Shown: positions 51,647 through 59,975 of the stretch, one piece after another
Numbering within the stretch: position 1 is the first letter of the stretch
How the letters are laid out: every line of letters starts with the position of its first letter
NCBI GenBank assembly: GCA_964393185.1
Contig: CAYMSO010000004.1
Span: 75,009-139,008, forward strand
Length of the DNA stretch: 64,000 nucleotides
From: CAYMSO01 sp964393185
GTDB taxonomy: Bacteria > Patescibacteriota > Dojkabacteria > J137
Reading direction: 5' to 3'
Made by a program: the position numbers and the translations under genes
The notes under the pieces: model-generated
What the model was told of the DNA's origin: nothing
Databases searched by the model: none
The model's input: only the letters and a program-made list of their open reading frames with translations

Positions 51647-52198
51647 ATGTCCAATTCACTGGTAAAAGTATTCGATAATTCTATTCTTCCTGCGGCCATA
51701 ATGATCCTAGGAAAAGTACTAGGTGTCTTTGCCGTAATTTGGATGGAGGATTTACCATGGAGTTTTAAAGATTATACCAATGGTCTCTTAGATTCTGGAA
51801 CAGGTTTGATGCCCGAAGATTTAGAGATAGTAACATCATTTTCGGATTTAGTAATGTATATTTTTGTTGCAACATATTTTTCTATAAGCCTTTTTAGAGC
51901 AATATTTTTGCATAATACTCATATAAAACCCACGTTTGTTGCTAAACTTGCAAACAAAAATTTAATAAATCTGATTCAGAACTCCTACGAAATTTACCAT
52001 TCGGCAGCTACTAATTTAATATTTCTTTGGGTAGGAAGCTTACTTATTCTTACCAATACTATCACAGGAGTAACATATATTTGGATTGGAATAATGTGCT
52101 TAGGCGTTACTATTATTCTTACATCACTTCTACTTCAAGATGTTTATCGCGAAATAGAAAGTATTAAGAAAAATCCATCAAAATATAATTGGGCATGA
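51647..52198 (+). CDS. Membrane protein of unknown function
   Basis: The 183-residue protein has about four hydrophobic helices (roughly residues 13-30, 60-82, 118-137 and 140-163). No family is recognised. It ends in a TGA, one example that UGA is a normal stop here. A TATAAT (51608-51613) lies about 33 nt upstream of the ATG, separate from rpsT. Confidence 0.55.
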   Translation: MSNSLVKVFDNSILPAAIMILGKVLGVFAVIWMEDLPWSFKDYTNGLLDSGTGLMPEDLEIVTSFSDLVMYIFVATYFSISLFRAIFLHNTHIKPTFVAKLANKNLINLIQNSYEIYHSAATNLIFLWVGSLLILTNTITGVTYIWIGIMCLGVTIILTSLLLQDVYREIESIKKNPSKYNWA

Positions 52199-52313
52199 TT
52201 TTCTGCCTAAATATTCCTTAACAAGATCTCTGCAGAACTTTGAATACAGAAAATTCACATCTAGCCGCGGAGAGTTCATTGTCTGGCAAGGTCCGGAAGA
52301 CACAAAATTATTC

Positions 52314-52793
52314 CTAGTAACCAACAGGAGGATGAATTTTTTTGCCTAATTTCGAGAGTTTTAAATTCTTGACCTGGGAGTAAATTTGATCAATGTGTAG
52401 ATTTATTTCATCAATATTAAAGCCTCGCTCTTCTATTATCTTTTTAAATTCTGCTTCTGCCAGAGCATAGTCATTTTTGCATTGCTGATTTATATCCTTC
52501 CAAGAGAAGATATTTTTGAAAACATCTAGATTATCTAATTCTGTACTGATTACACCTTTAGTCAACAGAAAAGCAATCATAGGATAACTTATTTGATTTA
52601 CCCAGTAAGCCGAGTTGTCATTCGACATTATTGAAGAAGTTTCTGAATCGTAGCTAACCTGGTAAAATTTATTTCGTGTAGAAGAATAGACTTTTGCTGT
52701 GTTGTCGCTAACTTCAATCCTATTGTCTGCCAATACGCTTAAAGCTTCATGAACTTTTAATCTGTTTGGAATTCCCCAATGATTGTCTTTCAT
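52314..52793 (-). CDS. Hypothetical protein
   Basis: A 159-residue soluble protein with a Trp/Tyr-rich first half and a helical second half. It overlaps the preceding gene by 4 nt (ATGA) and is the last gene of a three-gene operon. No recognised family. Confidence 0.5.
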   Translation of the reverse strand: MKDNHWGIPNRLKVHEALSVLADNRIEVSDNTAKVYSSTRNKFYQVSYDSETSSIMSNDNSAYWVNQISYPMIAFLLTKGVISTELDNLDVFKNIFSWKDINQQCKNDYALAEAEFKKIIEERGFNIDEINLHIDQIYSQVKNLKLSKLGKKIHPPVGY

Positions 52794-53149
52794 TTTGTTA
52801 ATTTAGTTTTGAGTTCCTTATTTTCTCGAACCAATTCTTGAATTGCTTTAAAAGTCAGTTCATTAAATTTCTGTTGTCGCATGCTTTGCTTTTCAACAAC
52901 ATTGAATACAATGTTTCTAAGCCGTATCAATATGGCATATTTAATCTTCCCTAGAAATCCTTTTTTTGAAGCAGGTTGGAATTTATACAGACTAGACAAA
53001 GTATTCTTCGAATTTTCTAATCCAGGTAGAATGTACGATTCTATCAACTCTACACCTGCTAAATTTTTTTGGTTAATAGGATTACCTTCCTCTTCTAAAA
53101 TCATAGATATTGTTTCTAACATTTCTTCTGCAGATTTTGATTTTTTCAT
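52790..53149 (-). CDS. Coiled-coil small protein
   Basis: A 119-residue helical protein. The N-terminal part (about 1-55) is acidic with heptad-like Leu spacing, a basic IRLRNIVF patch lies near residue 78, and the C-terminal LVRENKELKTKLTK is a clear coiled coil. It starts one nucleotide after the upstream stop. No known family. Confidence 0.5.
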   Translation of the reverse strand: MKKSKSAEEMLETISMILEEEGNPINQKNLAGVELIESYILPGLENSKNTLSSLYKFQPASKKGFLGKIKYAILIRLRNIVFNVVEKQSMRQQKFNELTFKAIQELVRENKELKTKLTK

Positions 53150-53150
53150 T

Positions 53151-54386
53151 TTATTTAAAAACTGGATTAATTTTAACTTCTCTTGCGCCTTTTAGAAAAG
53201 GAATTTCGATCATCTCTTTTTTGGAATTAAAACTATGCCATGTTGATTCTAACCCAGAGTCAATTCTTATTAACAGATTTAAATCCCCATAGCATTGAAA
53301 GCCTGTAGGTACTATATCTTGAGTATTTGCTAGCTTTATCTTAGAAAAAGAAGCAAACTTTAGTGAATTTATATTCAATGTCATAAATTCTACTTCGCGG
53401 GTTTCTTCGTTGAATTTGTATCCCATAAACAACTGATCTGTAGCGCCACAAATGGGCTTAAAGCTAGGATCCTCTGTAATTTCCTCAATACTTCCATTAT
53501 TCTTGAATTCAAGCCTAAACAGTTTGACTATATTATTTGCAGTTACTTCAAAAATAAGAAAATTAGAGTTCGCATTAAACCATATGTTTTTAATTTGAGT
53601 GTTTGCATCTGCAAGTGTTGCTTCCACGCTTTCTTCTTCGCTAATTGTGTCGGTTAATTCATTCGAGGCCACAGGCAAAGAAAAGTAATTATCAAAATTA
53701 AGCTCATCTAGATCCCATGCTTCCGTTCCATCTTTAAAAAATATTTTCCATTTACCAACCTTATCTTTAGATCTAGGCATGACAATTATTTTTCTGTGAT
53801 CTTTAGAGACAGCATAAACATCTCCCTCAATTCGTGTAAGTTTAATGATTTCGTTTCCAGAATCGTATCTCAATCTGTGTAACCATCTCTCGAGTCCATC
53901 ACCTTGAGCAAAAACAATATTTCTTTTTTCGAACCACCGATAGCTTTCTACACCTAGTATTCCAGTAAAATAATCTGTAGCTTTTTTCCATTCCTTTTCG
54001 TAGAAATCATAAATATTAATATCTCTAACATCTGCTTCCTTTTTTTGGCTTAGTATTGCAATCAATTCTCCATCGTTAGACCAGCTTATATCTTGCCAAG
54101 AGTTTTTTTCGAGATTAATTATCAAACTCTTTCCTAATTGATCGTAAGCTACTACTGTGTCTTCCGGGGATATTGTTGCATACATAAATTGTCCGCTTGC
54201 CACACCATCTATTTCGATACGATTAATTACCTCTTCGTCTTCCGGGTCAACTTGATCCTGAGGAAGTAAATCTGACTTCGAATCATTTGTGTTTCCTATT
54301 GAGATTACTAGATACGTAGTTGCAACAAGCCCACAAAGAATAATGAAAAAAATAAAAGTAATAAATAACTTGGTTTTTTCTGACAT
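53151..54386 (-). CDS. Membrane-anchored beta-propeller-like (TolB/WD40-type) protein
   Basis: The 411-residue protein has an anchor helix at about residues 8-28, an Asp-rich linker and repeated short strands such as DISWSNDGELIAILSQ near 97-112, AVSKDHRKIIVMP near 190 and IKNIWFNANSNFLIF near 272-286, the pattern of a TolB-like or WD40-like propeller. The repeats are degenerate. It probably acts outside the membrane as a binding scaffold. It heads an operon with the two small genes downstream. A TATAAT lies about 22 nt upstream. Confidence 0.6.
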   Translation of the reverse strand: MSEKTKLFITFIFFIILCGLVATTYLVISIGNTNDSKSDLLPQDQVDPEDEEVINRIEIDGVASGQFMYATISPEDTVVAYDQLGKSLIINLEKNSWQDISWSNDGELIAILSQKKEADVRDINIYDFYEKEWKKATDYFTGILGVESYRWFEKRNIVFAQGDGLERWLHRLRYDSGNEIIKLTRIEGDVYAVSKDHRKIIVMPRSKDKVGKWKIFFKDGTEAWDLDELNFDNYFSLPVASNELTDTISEEESVEATLADANTQIKNIWFNANSNFLIFEVTANNIVKLFRLEFKNNGSIEEITEDPSFKPICGATDQLFMGYKFNEETREVEFMTLNINSLKFASFSKIKLANTQDIVPTGFQCYGDLNLLIRIDSGLESTWHSFNSKKEMIEIPFLKGAREVKINPVFK

Positions 54387-54466
54387 ACAAAAAGTTCTAA
54401 TTAATTAAATTATACAAGTTTCTTGTAAATCTAACACTATTGATATAAATATTGTAATAGACTAAA

Positions 54467-55336
54467 ATGTCTAAAAGTTACATTAGTGTTATTCATTTTA
54501 ATATGGTATTAGGACAACAAAATGCCGGTTCTACGTATAGTTCTTTTTCGGCACAGGGAATGGGTGGAAATACATCTTTAAATAAAAAGAATAGAGCTGC
54601 CAACATTTTTAATTTCGTTTTTTCGATGAAGGGGATTGTATTAGCATTGATTATGGTTTGTTCGATATTAGGGTTTTTGTACTATGATTCAAAACAAGAA
54701 AACGAAGAATTAAAAGGTAGCGTGGCTGGCCAGTCTTCCAAGGAGTACCAAGAAATCTTAACAGCAGTCAAAAGTTTAGTGAATGTGGCCGACAACGAAA
54801 GGGTCAATATTGCCAAAATTGATAATTCTGAAGATTTAAAAAAAGAGAACCCAGTGTTCTATAAAGACGTTGTTAATGGTCATTATTTAATCGTGTTTCC
54901 AGAAACACAGAGAGTTATGATTTATGACAAAGAAAATACAAAGATAATTAACTTTTCTTCATATACTATTCAAGTGGAGTTAATTCCTGAAGAGGAAATA
55001 GACGCTAGCGAAAAGCCTTTAAACATAGAGCTTAGATATTCTAGTTCTGTTTCTCTGGAAACAGTTAACCAGGTAAAAGATTTACTTACCAAGGCCAGCT
55101 CAAACTATAACTTTATCAACGCTAATCCTACAACTCAAACATACGAAGGCATTACAGTTGTATTGTTAAATAAAAAAGCTAAGCCTAAAATGTCTCAAAA
55201 CATAGTGGCTCATGCAGGGACAACGAATGTTATAGAAGAATTACCATCAGGAGAAGCAGGAGCAGCAGAAGGAACCGATGTAGTAATAATTTTGGGAAAT
55301 TTAAAAAACAATAGCACTACCACTTCTGGGCAATAG
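54467..55336 (+). CDS. Membrane-anchored protein with LytR_C-like domain
   Basis: The 289-residue protein has a Gly/Ser/Asn-rich start, one helix at about residues 60-80 and an extracellular region. The last ~120 residues (about 165-285) look like the LytR C-terminal domain: alternating beta strands with VVIILG at the end and an internal LLTKAS helix. The first Met may be the one at 54503. Function unknown, possibly in envelope glycopolymer attachment or protein-protein contact. It is followed by a terminator. Confidence 0.55.
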   Translation: MSKSYISVIHFNMVLGQQNAGSTYSSFSAQGMGGNTSLNKKNRAANIFNFVFSMKGIVLALIMVCSILGFLYYDSKQENEELKGSVAGQSSKEYQEILTAVKSLVNVADNERVNIAKIDNSEDLKKENPVFYKDVVNGHYLIVFPETQRVMIYDKENTKIINFSSYTIQVELIPEEEIDASEKPLNIELRYSSSVSLETVNQVKDLLTKASSNYNFINANPTTQTYEGITVVLLNKKAKPKMSQNIVAHAGTTNVIEELPSGEAGAAEGTDVVIILGNLKNNSTTTSGQ

Positions 55337-55358
55337 AATTAGCCAATAAATTTAACCA

Positions 55359-55381
55359 AAAAGGCGCCAGTGGCGCCTTTT
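55359..55381. terminator. Bidirectional Rho-independent terminator
   Basis: A 10-bp stem AAAAGGCGCC / GGCGCCTTTT with a 3-nt loop lies between the convergent 54467-55336 gene and hisS. Both flanks provide T runs of four. Confidence 0.85.
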
Positions 55382-55399
55382 AAGTTTCTATACTACTTG

Positions 55400-56683
55400 T
55401 CAGAATGTTAATGGGTAATTAATTTCTTCTCTGGAGGTAAGATTTTTCATCTTATAATTTTTGTTCTTAATTTCTTCTTCACCGAGAATTACTACAAAAT
55501 CAAAATCTTTCTTATTGGCGTATTCAATGGCTTTGCCAATTTTTTGAATCTCGTATCCTGTTTCTACAATCTTATCTTGTTTTCGTAATTTATTTGCAAG
55601 CTTTAGTTGTAGCTCTTTTTGAATATTTTCTAATAATGGAAAATATATTCTATCTACTTTTCTGTCACATGCTCGATCAAGCAGGTTCCAGGATTCTAAA
55701 AATAGTTTTGTGGTTTCGTCCCCGGGTGCACAACCGACAGCTGGAAAAGCATCGGAACCATAGATCCCTGCTAGCCCATTGTATCTACCGCCTCCAAACA
55801 TTGCTCTAGTGTTTTCGGGATTCTTATCAAAAACTTCAAAAACCATTCCATCGTAATAATCAAAACCTCTAATGATGTTGGGTTTAAATTCTATTAAATC
55901 TGCATAACCTAGCTCACTCAATGTTTGCATCAGATTGATTGTTTGCTCAATACTCTCTTCGTTTTTAAATTCTGGGAGTTTATCTACTAAATCATCTTTA
56001 CCTTCTGCTTGCATAAACAACAATAATTTTTGTGCTTGCTCATTATTTGTAGTTATACTTTTAAGTCTTTCGAGAAATTCAGTCTGCGAAAGTTTCTCGT
56101 ATTTATCCATTATTCTTAGGGCCTCGACTTTTGCATTTTCGCTTAAAGCTGCAATTTTAAAGACTGAATCGATAAGCTTTCTATTGTTAATGTACATTTT
56201 AAAGGAATTAGCTGGGGGATTAAACGAAAGCATTATTTCTAACGCCATTTGTAATATCTCGATATCTGCTGCGATTGAGTTCGAACCGAATACATCAAAG
56301 TTAAGCTGCCAAAATTCTCTATTTCTACCTCTTTGTGGTTTTTCATTTCTAATAAAATTACCTATAGAAAATAGTTTTAACGGCTTTGTAACATTATCAT
56401 AATATCTTGTTACCATTCTAGTCACAGATGGCGTCATCTCCGGACGCAAAGCAAGCTCTCTGCCTGCTCTATCAACAACAGTCATTAGCTCCTTGCCACC
56501 AATATCTTCACCTGATTTAGCACGATAAATATCTGCTGATTCAACAATAGGAGTCATATATTCTTCATAGCCAAATCGAGTGCATACTTCGCGCCATTTA
56601 TCGAAAATATACTTTCGAATTTTGTACTCTTGTGGAAACCAGTCATAAGTTCCTTTAGGAGGTAGATTTGATATTTTTTTCAT
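55400..56683 (-). CDS. hisS: Histidyl-tRNA synthetase
   Basis: The 427-residue class II synthetase has motif 1 (PPKGTYDWFP start and TPIVESADIY near residues 44-53), motif 2 RNEKPQRGRNREFWQLNFD near 112-130 and motif 3 with the AMFGGGRYNGLAGIYG near 295-310. The histidine-specific FDYYDGMVFEVF near 273-284 is present (with the usual Arg before it). The C-terminal anticodon-binding domain ends near 425. It charges tRNA-His. Upstream lies the leader-peptide attenuator (56711-56871). TAAAAT (56690-56695) also lies 6 nt before this ATG, so a second leaderless promoter is possible. Confidence 0.96.
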   Translation of the reverse strand: MKKISNLPPKGTYDWFPQEYKIRKYIFDKWREVCTRFGYEEYMTPIVESADIYRAKSGEDIGGKELMTVVDRAGRELALRPEMTPSVTRMVTRYYDNVTKPLKLFSIGNFIRNEKPQRGRNREFWQLNFDVFGSNSIAADIEILQMALEIMLSFNPPANSFKMYINNRKLIDSVFKIAALSENAKVEALRIMDKYEKLSQTEFLERLKSITTNNEQAQKLLLFMQAEGKDDLVDKLPEFKNEESIEQTINLMQTLSELGYADLIEFKPNIIRGFDYYDGMVFEVFDKNPENTRAMFGGGRYNGLAGIYGSDAFPAVGCAPGDETTKLFLESWNLLDRACDRKVDRIYFPLLENIQKELQLKLANKLRKQDKIVETGYEIQKIGKAIEYANKKDFDFVVILGEEEIKNKNYKMKNLTSREEINYPLTF

Positions 56684-56720
56684 AATTTAATTTTATCAAA
56701 AAATAATTTAGTTCATTTTA

Positions 56721-56779
56721 AAATAAAAATCCTCCATACTAAATTAATTCCAAGTGAAGATTAATGAATTAGATGGAGG
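56721..56779 (-). terminator. Attenuator terminator before hisS
   Basis: Stem CCTCCAT / ATGGAGG (7 bp), further paired by CTAATTC and GAATTA with a bulge, and followed by ATTTTTATTTT. It ends 37 nt before the hisS ATG on the minus strand. Confidence 0.6.
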
Positions 56780-56808
56780 GAAAATTTTAGGTCTAGATGT
56801 CTTCCCTC

Positions 56809-56859
56809 TTATTGAGGGTGTTGATGAAGTAATTTTCTCAAAGCTATTCTTATATTCAT
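56809..56859 (-). CDS. Leaderless His-containing leader peptide of hisS
   Basis: A 16-codon ORF (MNIRIALRKLLHQHPQ) begins exactly 6 nt after a TATAAT and ends with TAA at 56811-56809. Two His codons (CAT, CAC) are at positions 12 and 14, flanked by Gln codons and close to the stop. It is the sensor of the attenuator if hisS responds to charged tRNA-His. Only two His codons is fewer than in classical his leaders (seven in a row in E. coli), so the response would be weaker. Confidence 0.65.
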   Translation of the reverse strand: MNIRIALRKLLHQHPQ

Positions 56860-56917
56860 AAAATCATTATATCACGAATATGGCGTTGGGATCTACATTT
56901 TAAGAATTAATAAAATA

Positions 56918-56946
56918 TTGACAAACGTTTAAAAGTAACGCACAAT
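56918..56946 (+). promoter_or_regulatory. Sigma-70-type promoter of the histone-like gene
   Basis: TTGACA (56918-56923), a 17-nt spacer and CACAAT (56941-56946). The -10 is imperfect, the -35 is perfect. The leader to the ATG is about 32 nt without a Shine-Dalgarno sequence. It is divergent from the hisS leader promoter. Confidence 0.6.
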
Positions 56947-56978
56947 AAAATTAACCATTATTTTTTATTTATTTTTTA

Positions 56979-57095
56979 ATGGCAGTAGCCAAAAAAAAGC
57001 CTGCAGCAAAGAAAGCTGTAAGGAAGGCAGTCAAGAAACCTGTAAAGAAGGTAGCAAAAAAGGTTGTAAAAAAGAAGACTGCAAAGAGGAAATAA
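56979..57095 (+). CDS. 38-residue histone-H1-like basic protein
   Basis: This tiny ORF encodes a protein of almost only Lys, Ala, Val and Arg, with PAAKKAVRK and PVKKVAKK repeats, as in the tails of bacterial histone H1-like proteins (HC1/Hc2, KAAKK repeats). It has a canonical -35, ATG start and TAA stop. It would bind DNA or RNA and may be a nucleoid protein. Lys-rich tails are typical targets for SET-domain methylation (see 5488-6117). Confidence 0.7.
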   Translation: MAVAKKKPAAKKAVRKAVKKPVKKVAKKVVKKKTAKRK

Positions 57096-57121
57096 GTACT
57101 CTAAATTTTTTTCTTTACAAA

Positions 57122-57135
57122 TCTGAACGTTCAGA
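57122..57135. repeat. 14-bp perfect palindrome
   Basis: TCTGAACGTTCAGA lies between two genes that converge here. It may be an operator-like site or a weak hairpin; a T-rich tract (57105-57115) precedes it. Confidence 0.4.
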
Positions 57136-57181
57136 AAGAAATATCGTTTAATTAAAGAGTAATGTGTTGGCTTCGAAAGCC

Positions 57182-58120
57182 CTAAGTTTTGGGTTTTCTA
57201 ATTTTTGCAATGAAAAAGGCATCAAATATGTCTGTTGGTATTATTCGCTTTGTTTTGCGCAACTGCTTGTCAAAATGCTTATTGTTAAAGCTGGTAAATC
57301 CGTCCATCACATTTGCAATTGGAAGCTCTAAATCTAGGAGCTTTGCTCCACAGTTCTTTTTCAAGAACCAATCTATCACACCTTCATTCTCTTCTATACT
57401 ATACGTGCACGTAGAGTACACAAGGTCACCCCCAGGTTTAAGCAGTTTATAGGCAGTATGCAAAAGCCCTTTTTGTAGTTTTGACAATCCTTTAGACTTT
57501 TTTATGTTCCATGTAGCCAGGCTAGTTGGCTCATTCAAATTTATACCTGCCTCATTAGTGCAAGGAGCGTCTAGTAGCACTTTATCTACTTTGTTAAGAA
57601 AATGGGGTTTGATTCGCGGAAGGAATTTTGCATCAACTGTAATAAATTCTTCTATAGTACAGCCGAGTTTTTCCAAGATATGTTTCATTTTAAAAAATCT
57701 AGCTCTACTCTTCTCTACAGCATAAATGTGAGCTTTATTTTGAGTCATATCTGCTATTAGACTGGTCTTACTTCCAGGCGCTGCACACATGTCCAAAATA
57801 TTTTCTCCTGCTTGTGGATTTAGTACAATCGGAGCAAGCATGCTAGATAAATTTTGAATATAAATTTTGCCTTCAATATTTAACGGTATTTTCGAAAGCT
57901 GCATGCGATTTTCGGTCCATACGAAGGCGTTGGGTATAGTAGTTTTTTGTATTTCGATATCGAGATTATCTAATTCTTCAACAACAGTACTTACTTCGCA
58001 TTTAAGTCTATTGACTCTAAACGTTTTAAACTTATTTATTTTGTGTGTAGCGATGATCGACTTAAAATCTTTCGGATAGATAGATTGTAATTTTTGCAAA
58101 AACAGCTCTTCTTTATTCAT
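57182..58120 (-). CDS. RsmB/RsmF-family 5-methylcytosine RNA methyltransferase
   Basis: The 312-residue protein (ATG at 58120, with TATAAT 58127-58132 exactly 6 nt before it; an upstream ATG at 58138 would start within that -10) has the m5C RNA methyltransferase motifs: ILDMCAAPGSKTSLIADM near residues 109-126 (motif I), VLLDAPCTNEAG near 182-193 with the first catalytic Cys region and VYSTCTYSIEENE near 233-245 with the motif VI Cys. Like RsmB/RsmF it methylates cytosines of 16S rRNA or tRNA. The target cannot be chosen by eye. Confidence 0.87.
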   Translation of the reverse strand: MNKEELFLQKLQSIYPKDFKSIIATHKINKFKTFRVNRLKCEVSTVVEELDNLDIEIQKTTIPNAFVWTENRMQLSKIPLNIEGKIYIQNLSSMLAPIVLNPQAGENILDMCAAPGSKTSLIADMTQNKAHIYAVEKSRARFFKMKHILEKLGCTIEEFITVDAKFLPRIKPHFLNKVDKVLLDAPCTNEAGINLNEPTSLATWNIKKSKGLSKLQKGLLHTAYKLLKPGGDLVYSTCTYSIEENEGVIDWFLKKNCGAKLLDLELPIANVMDGFTSFNNKHFDKQLRKTKRIIPTDIFDAFFIAKIRKPKT

Positions 58121-58136
58121 TTGATGATTATACAAC

Positions 58137-58160
58137 AAAGAGCGCCCAAAGGCGCTCTTT
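58137..58160. terminator. Rho-independent terminator between 58181 gene and the RNA methyltransferase gene
   Basis: A 10-bp stem AAAGAGCGCC / GGCGCTCTTT with a 4-nt loop (CAAA on the plus strand) ends transcription of the minus-strand gene at 58181. Confidence 0.75.
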
Positions 58161-58180
58161 AAGTGTTACCTTATTAGTAA

Positions 58181-59113
58181 TTACATACTATTAGCTAGCA
58201 AAAGTAATAATGGATTGGTAGGAACTTTTTTATCGCCTTCTAACTTGATTTCTTCCCATTCGTAGGTAACTTCTAAGTTTTTCAGTATAAATTTACCTTT
58301 GGTATCGGGCAATTCGCCATCGAGCGAATTTAATATATTTACGTATTGTAATTCTTCCTCTGTAAGAGTATTCTCATCTAGTTTTTCCCAATTAGGAATA
58401 CCTAATATTGTTTCGTAAGCTCCAAGTAGAAGCTCTACTGTTTCTCCTGTAAACTCAAAATTCAGAGTAATTACGTCATTTGTATAAATATTTGCTGCTA
58501 GTAATTCATTTTTTTTGTTAAAGTACACATCTACAAGTAAATCACCATCAAAAATCATCTCGAAATTATCTAAGAATAATCCTTCTGCAACTTGCGTTTC
58601 ACCAAAGTTTTCCTCCATAGAATCATTGAGAAATTTCTTTAATTCTTCGGAAACTTTATCCGATTTTAGTGTATATTTTTTTGCCTTCTCCCCATTGTAT
58701 TCTGTTTCTTCATCTTTTTCGAAATCTCCATTATCGATTGCTTCTTTCCATAATTCCTGAGTTTGTATTGGATTATTTTCCTTATTGTATTCCTTCAAGG
58801 TCAGTTCCTCAGTGCCTTCTTCATTTGTAATTGTAACTTTATTGTTCTTTTTATCAATCTCAATTATTTCCTCCTCGGGAGATTCAGAAGTAGTCACCTC
58901 TGTACCTGTTAGCAATGGCATTTCTATCTCTAGGGTAGAATTTGAAGTTGATTTAAATCTGGAATATTCCGTGCTACCTTGATTAGCCAAGCTCTCTATT
59001 GTTATCTTTAGGAGATTTTTATCTTGCGTGACTAGGCTGTAATAGTAGATGGCTCCTCCAATAGCAATTAACAGTACCAGGATCACCATCAGAATTTTTA
59101 AGCTTCTATTCAT
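58181..59113 (-). CDS. Membrane-anchored protein of unknown function
   Basis: The 310-residue protein has an anchor helix (about residues 6-26), an acidic segment rich in Glu and Lys (about 70-150) and alternating beta strands to about 290, an outline that resembles LppX/LprG-like lipoprotein folds, without a lipobox. No family assigned. Likely outside the membrane. Confidence 0.55.
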   Translation of the reverse strand: MNRSLKILMVILVLLIAIGGAIYYYSLVTQDKNLLKITIESLANQGSTEYSRFKSTSNSTLEIEMPLLTGTEVTTSESPEEEIIEIDKKNNKVTITNEEGTEELTLKEYNKENNPIQTQELWKEAIDNGDFEKDEETEYNGEKAKKYTLKSDKVSEELKKFLNDSMEENFGETQVAEGLFLDNFEMIFDGDLLVDVYFNKKNELLAANIYTNDVITLNFEFTGETVELLLGAYETILGIPNWEKLDENTLTEEELQYVNILNSLDGELPDTKGKFILKNLEVTYEWEEIKLEGDKKVPTNPLLLLLANSM

Positions 59114-59183
59114 AATTAGAAATAAAAAATTAAATTTACCACAATATATATTATTTATAAACTAACTTAAAGTTGAAAATTAA

Positions 59184-59204
59184 GAGACGCAGTTACTGCG
59201 TCTC
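59184..59204. terminator. Hairpin downstream of the YugP-type gene
   Basis: A 9-bp perfect stem (GAGACGCAG / CTGCGTCTC) with a 3-nt loop. On the minus strand it is followed by CTTAATTTT, a weak T-rich tract, so it could end the 59226 transcript. Confidence 0.6.
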
Positions 59205-59225
59205 CTTTACAAAAGCTTAATGTTC

Positions 59226-59903
59226 TTAATCTCTCCTTTGGGTAAGCATTATAAAGTATAAAAGTTGCCCAAGTGATTGTACCAGTCCTGCAAAATATGT
59301 AAGTGCAGCTGCCATAAGAACCATTTTTGCACCACCTATCTGACTAGTAGCCACCAAGTTATGCTTCTGAATAAGCTTAAGGCCTCTCCTGCTTGCATCT
59401 ATTTCTATTGGCAATGTCACAAGAGAAAATATAGTTGTTAAAGAAAATAATGCAATGCCAATATAACTTAGATTTACTATAGAAAGTACTAATCCTAATA
59501 TTATTAAAAAATAACCGATTCCTGATCCAAAATTTACTGCTGGTACTAATGCCGTTCTAATTTTGAATAAGCTTTGTCCAACTTGTTTTTGCTGTACATG
59601 CCCAAATTCATGTGCAACAACTGCTATATTTGCTACAGACTGATTAACTGCATTGTCGGAAGAAATATTTACCACGTGATTTACTGGGTCAAAATAATCG
59701 TTTAATTGTCCCTCGGTGCTCATAAACTTGACTCCAAAACCTTCTTTCTGATTAATAAGTTCTGCTGCTTGCATACCTGTTAGTCCACTCTGCGCATTTA
59801 CTTTTGAGTATTGTGAGTACGAAAACTTAAGTAATATTTGAGCAACTATACCTATTAATAATCCCGGTAGAATAAATAAGAAATATAATGGATCGAATGC
59901 CAT
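59226..59903 (-). CDS. YugP-type zinc-dependent membrane protease
   Basis: The 225-residue protein belongs to the YugP (Peptidase_membr/DUF2145-type) group: a helix at about residues 6-25, VVAHEFGHVQQKQVG near 94-108 with the HExxH zinc motif, and several hydrophobic helices (about 125-145, 150-170 and 205-220). The later EIDASRRGLKLI near 167 matches the third zinc ligand region. It probably degrades membrane proteins. The biological substrate is unknown. Confidence 0.88.
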   Translation of the reverse strand: MAFDPLYFLFILPGLLIGIVAQILLKFSYSQYSKVNAQSGLTGMQAAELINQKEGFGVKFMSTEGQLNDYFDPVNHVVNISSDNAVNQSVANIAVVAHEFGHVQQKQVGQSLFKIRTALVPAVNFGSGIGYFLIILGLVLSIVNLSYIGIALFSLTTIFSLVTLPIEIDASRRGLKLIQKHNLVATSQIGGAKMVLMAAALTYFAGLVQSLGQLLYFIMLTQRRD

Positions 59904-59975
59904 GATTTAATTATTAATAATTAACCTAATATATTTTAGCAGATATTTGAATCGAATGCTAAATAGCTAGCACAA

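Larger units (their letters stand above)
56711..56871 (-). promoter_or_regulatory. Putative leader-peptide transcription attenuator of hisS
   Basis: Reading the minus strand: TGATATAAT (-10 at 56871-56866, extended), six bases, then a 16-codon ORF (56859-56809). Segment 1 CCCTC (56818-56814) pairs with segment 2 GAGGG (56808-56804), with the ORF stop in the loop. Segment 2 extended (56808-56800) can instead pair with segment 3 TTTTCCCTC (56784-56776). Segment 3 CCTCCAT (56779-56773) pairs with segment 4 ATGGAGG (56737-56731), followed by ATTTTTATTTT. Stalling at His codons 12 and 14 would cover segment 1, allowing 2:3 and preventing the 3:4 terminator. This is the 1:2 / 2:3 / 3:4 scheme of classical amino-acid attenuators. 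Folding was done by eye. Confidence 0.7.

Noticed and set aside
52199..52313. An open plus-strand stretch after the 51647 gene that reads like a protein C-terminus
   Set aside because: About 50 codons are open in another frame, but no start codon and no upstream continuation were found, and it converges with a minus-strand gene. Chance is likely.
56684..56978. T-box riboswitch before hisS
   Set aside because: The conserved AGGGTGGNACCGCG-type T-box sequence is absent on both strands; the leader-peptide attenuator model fits the pairings better.
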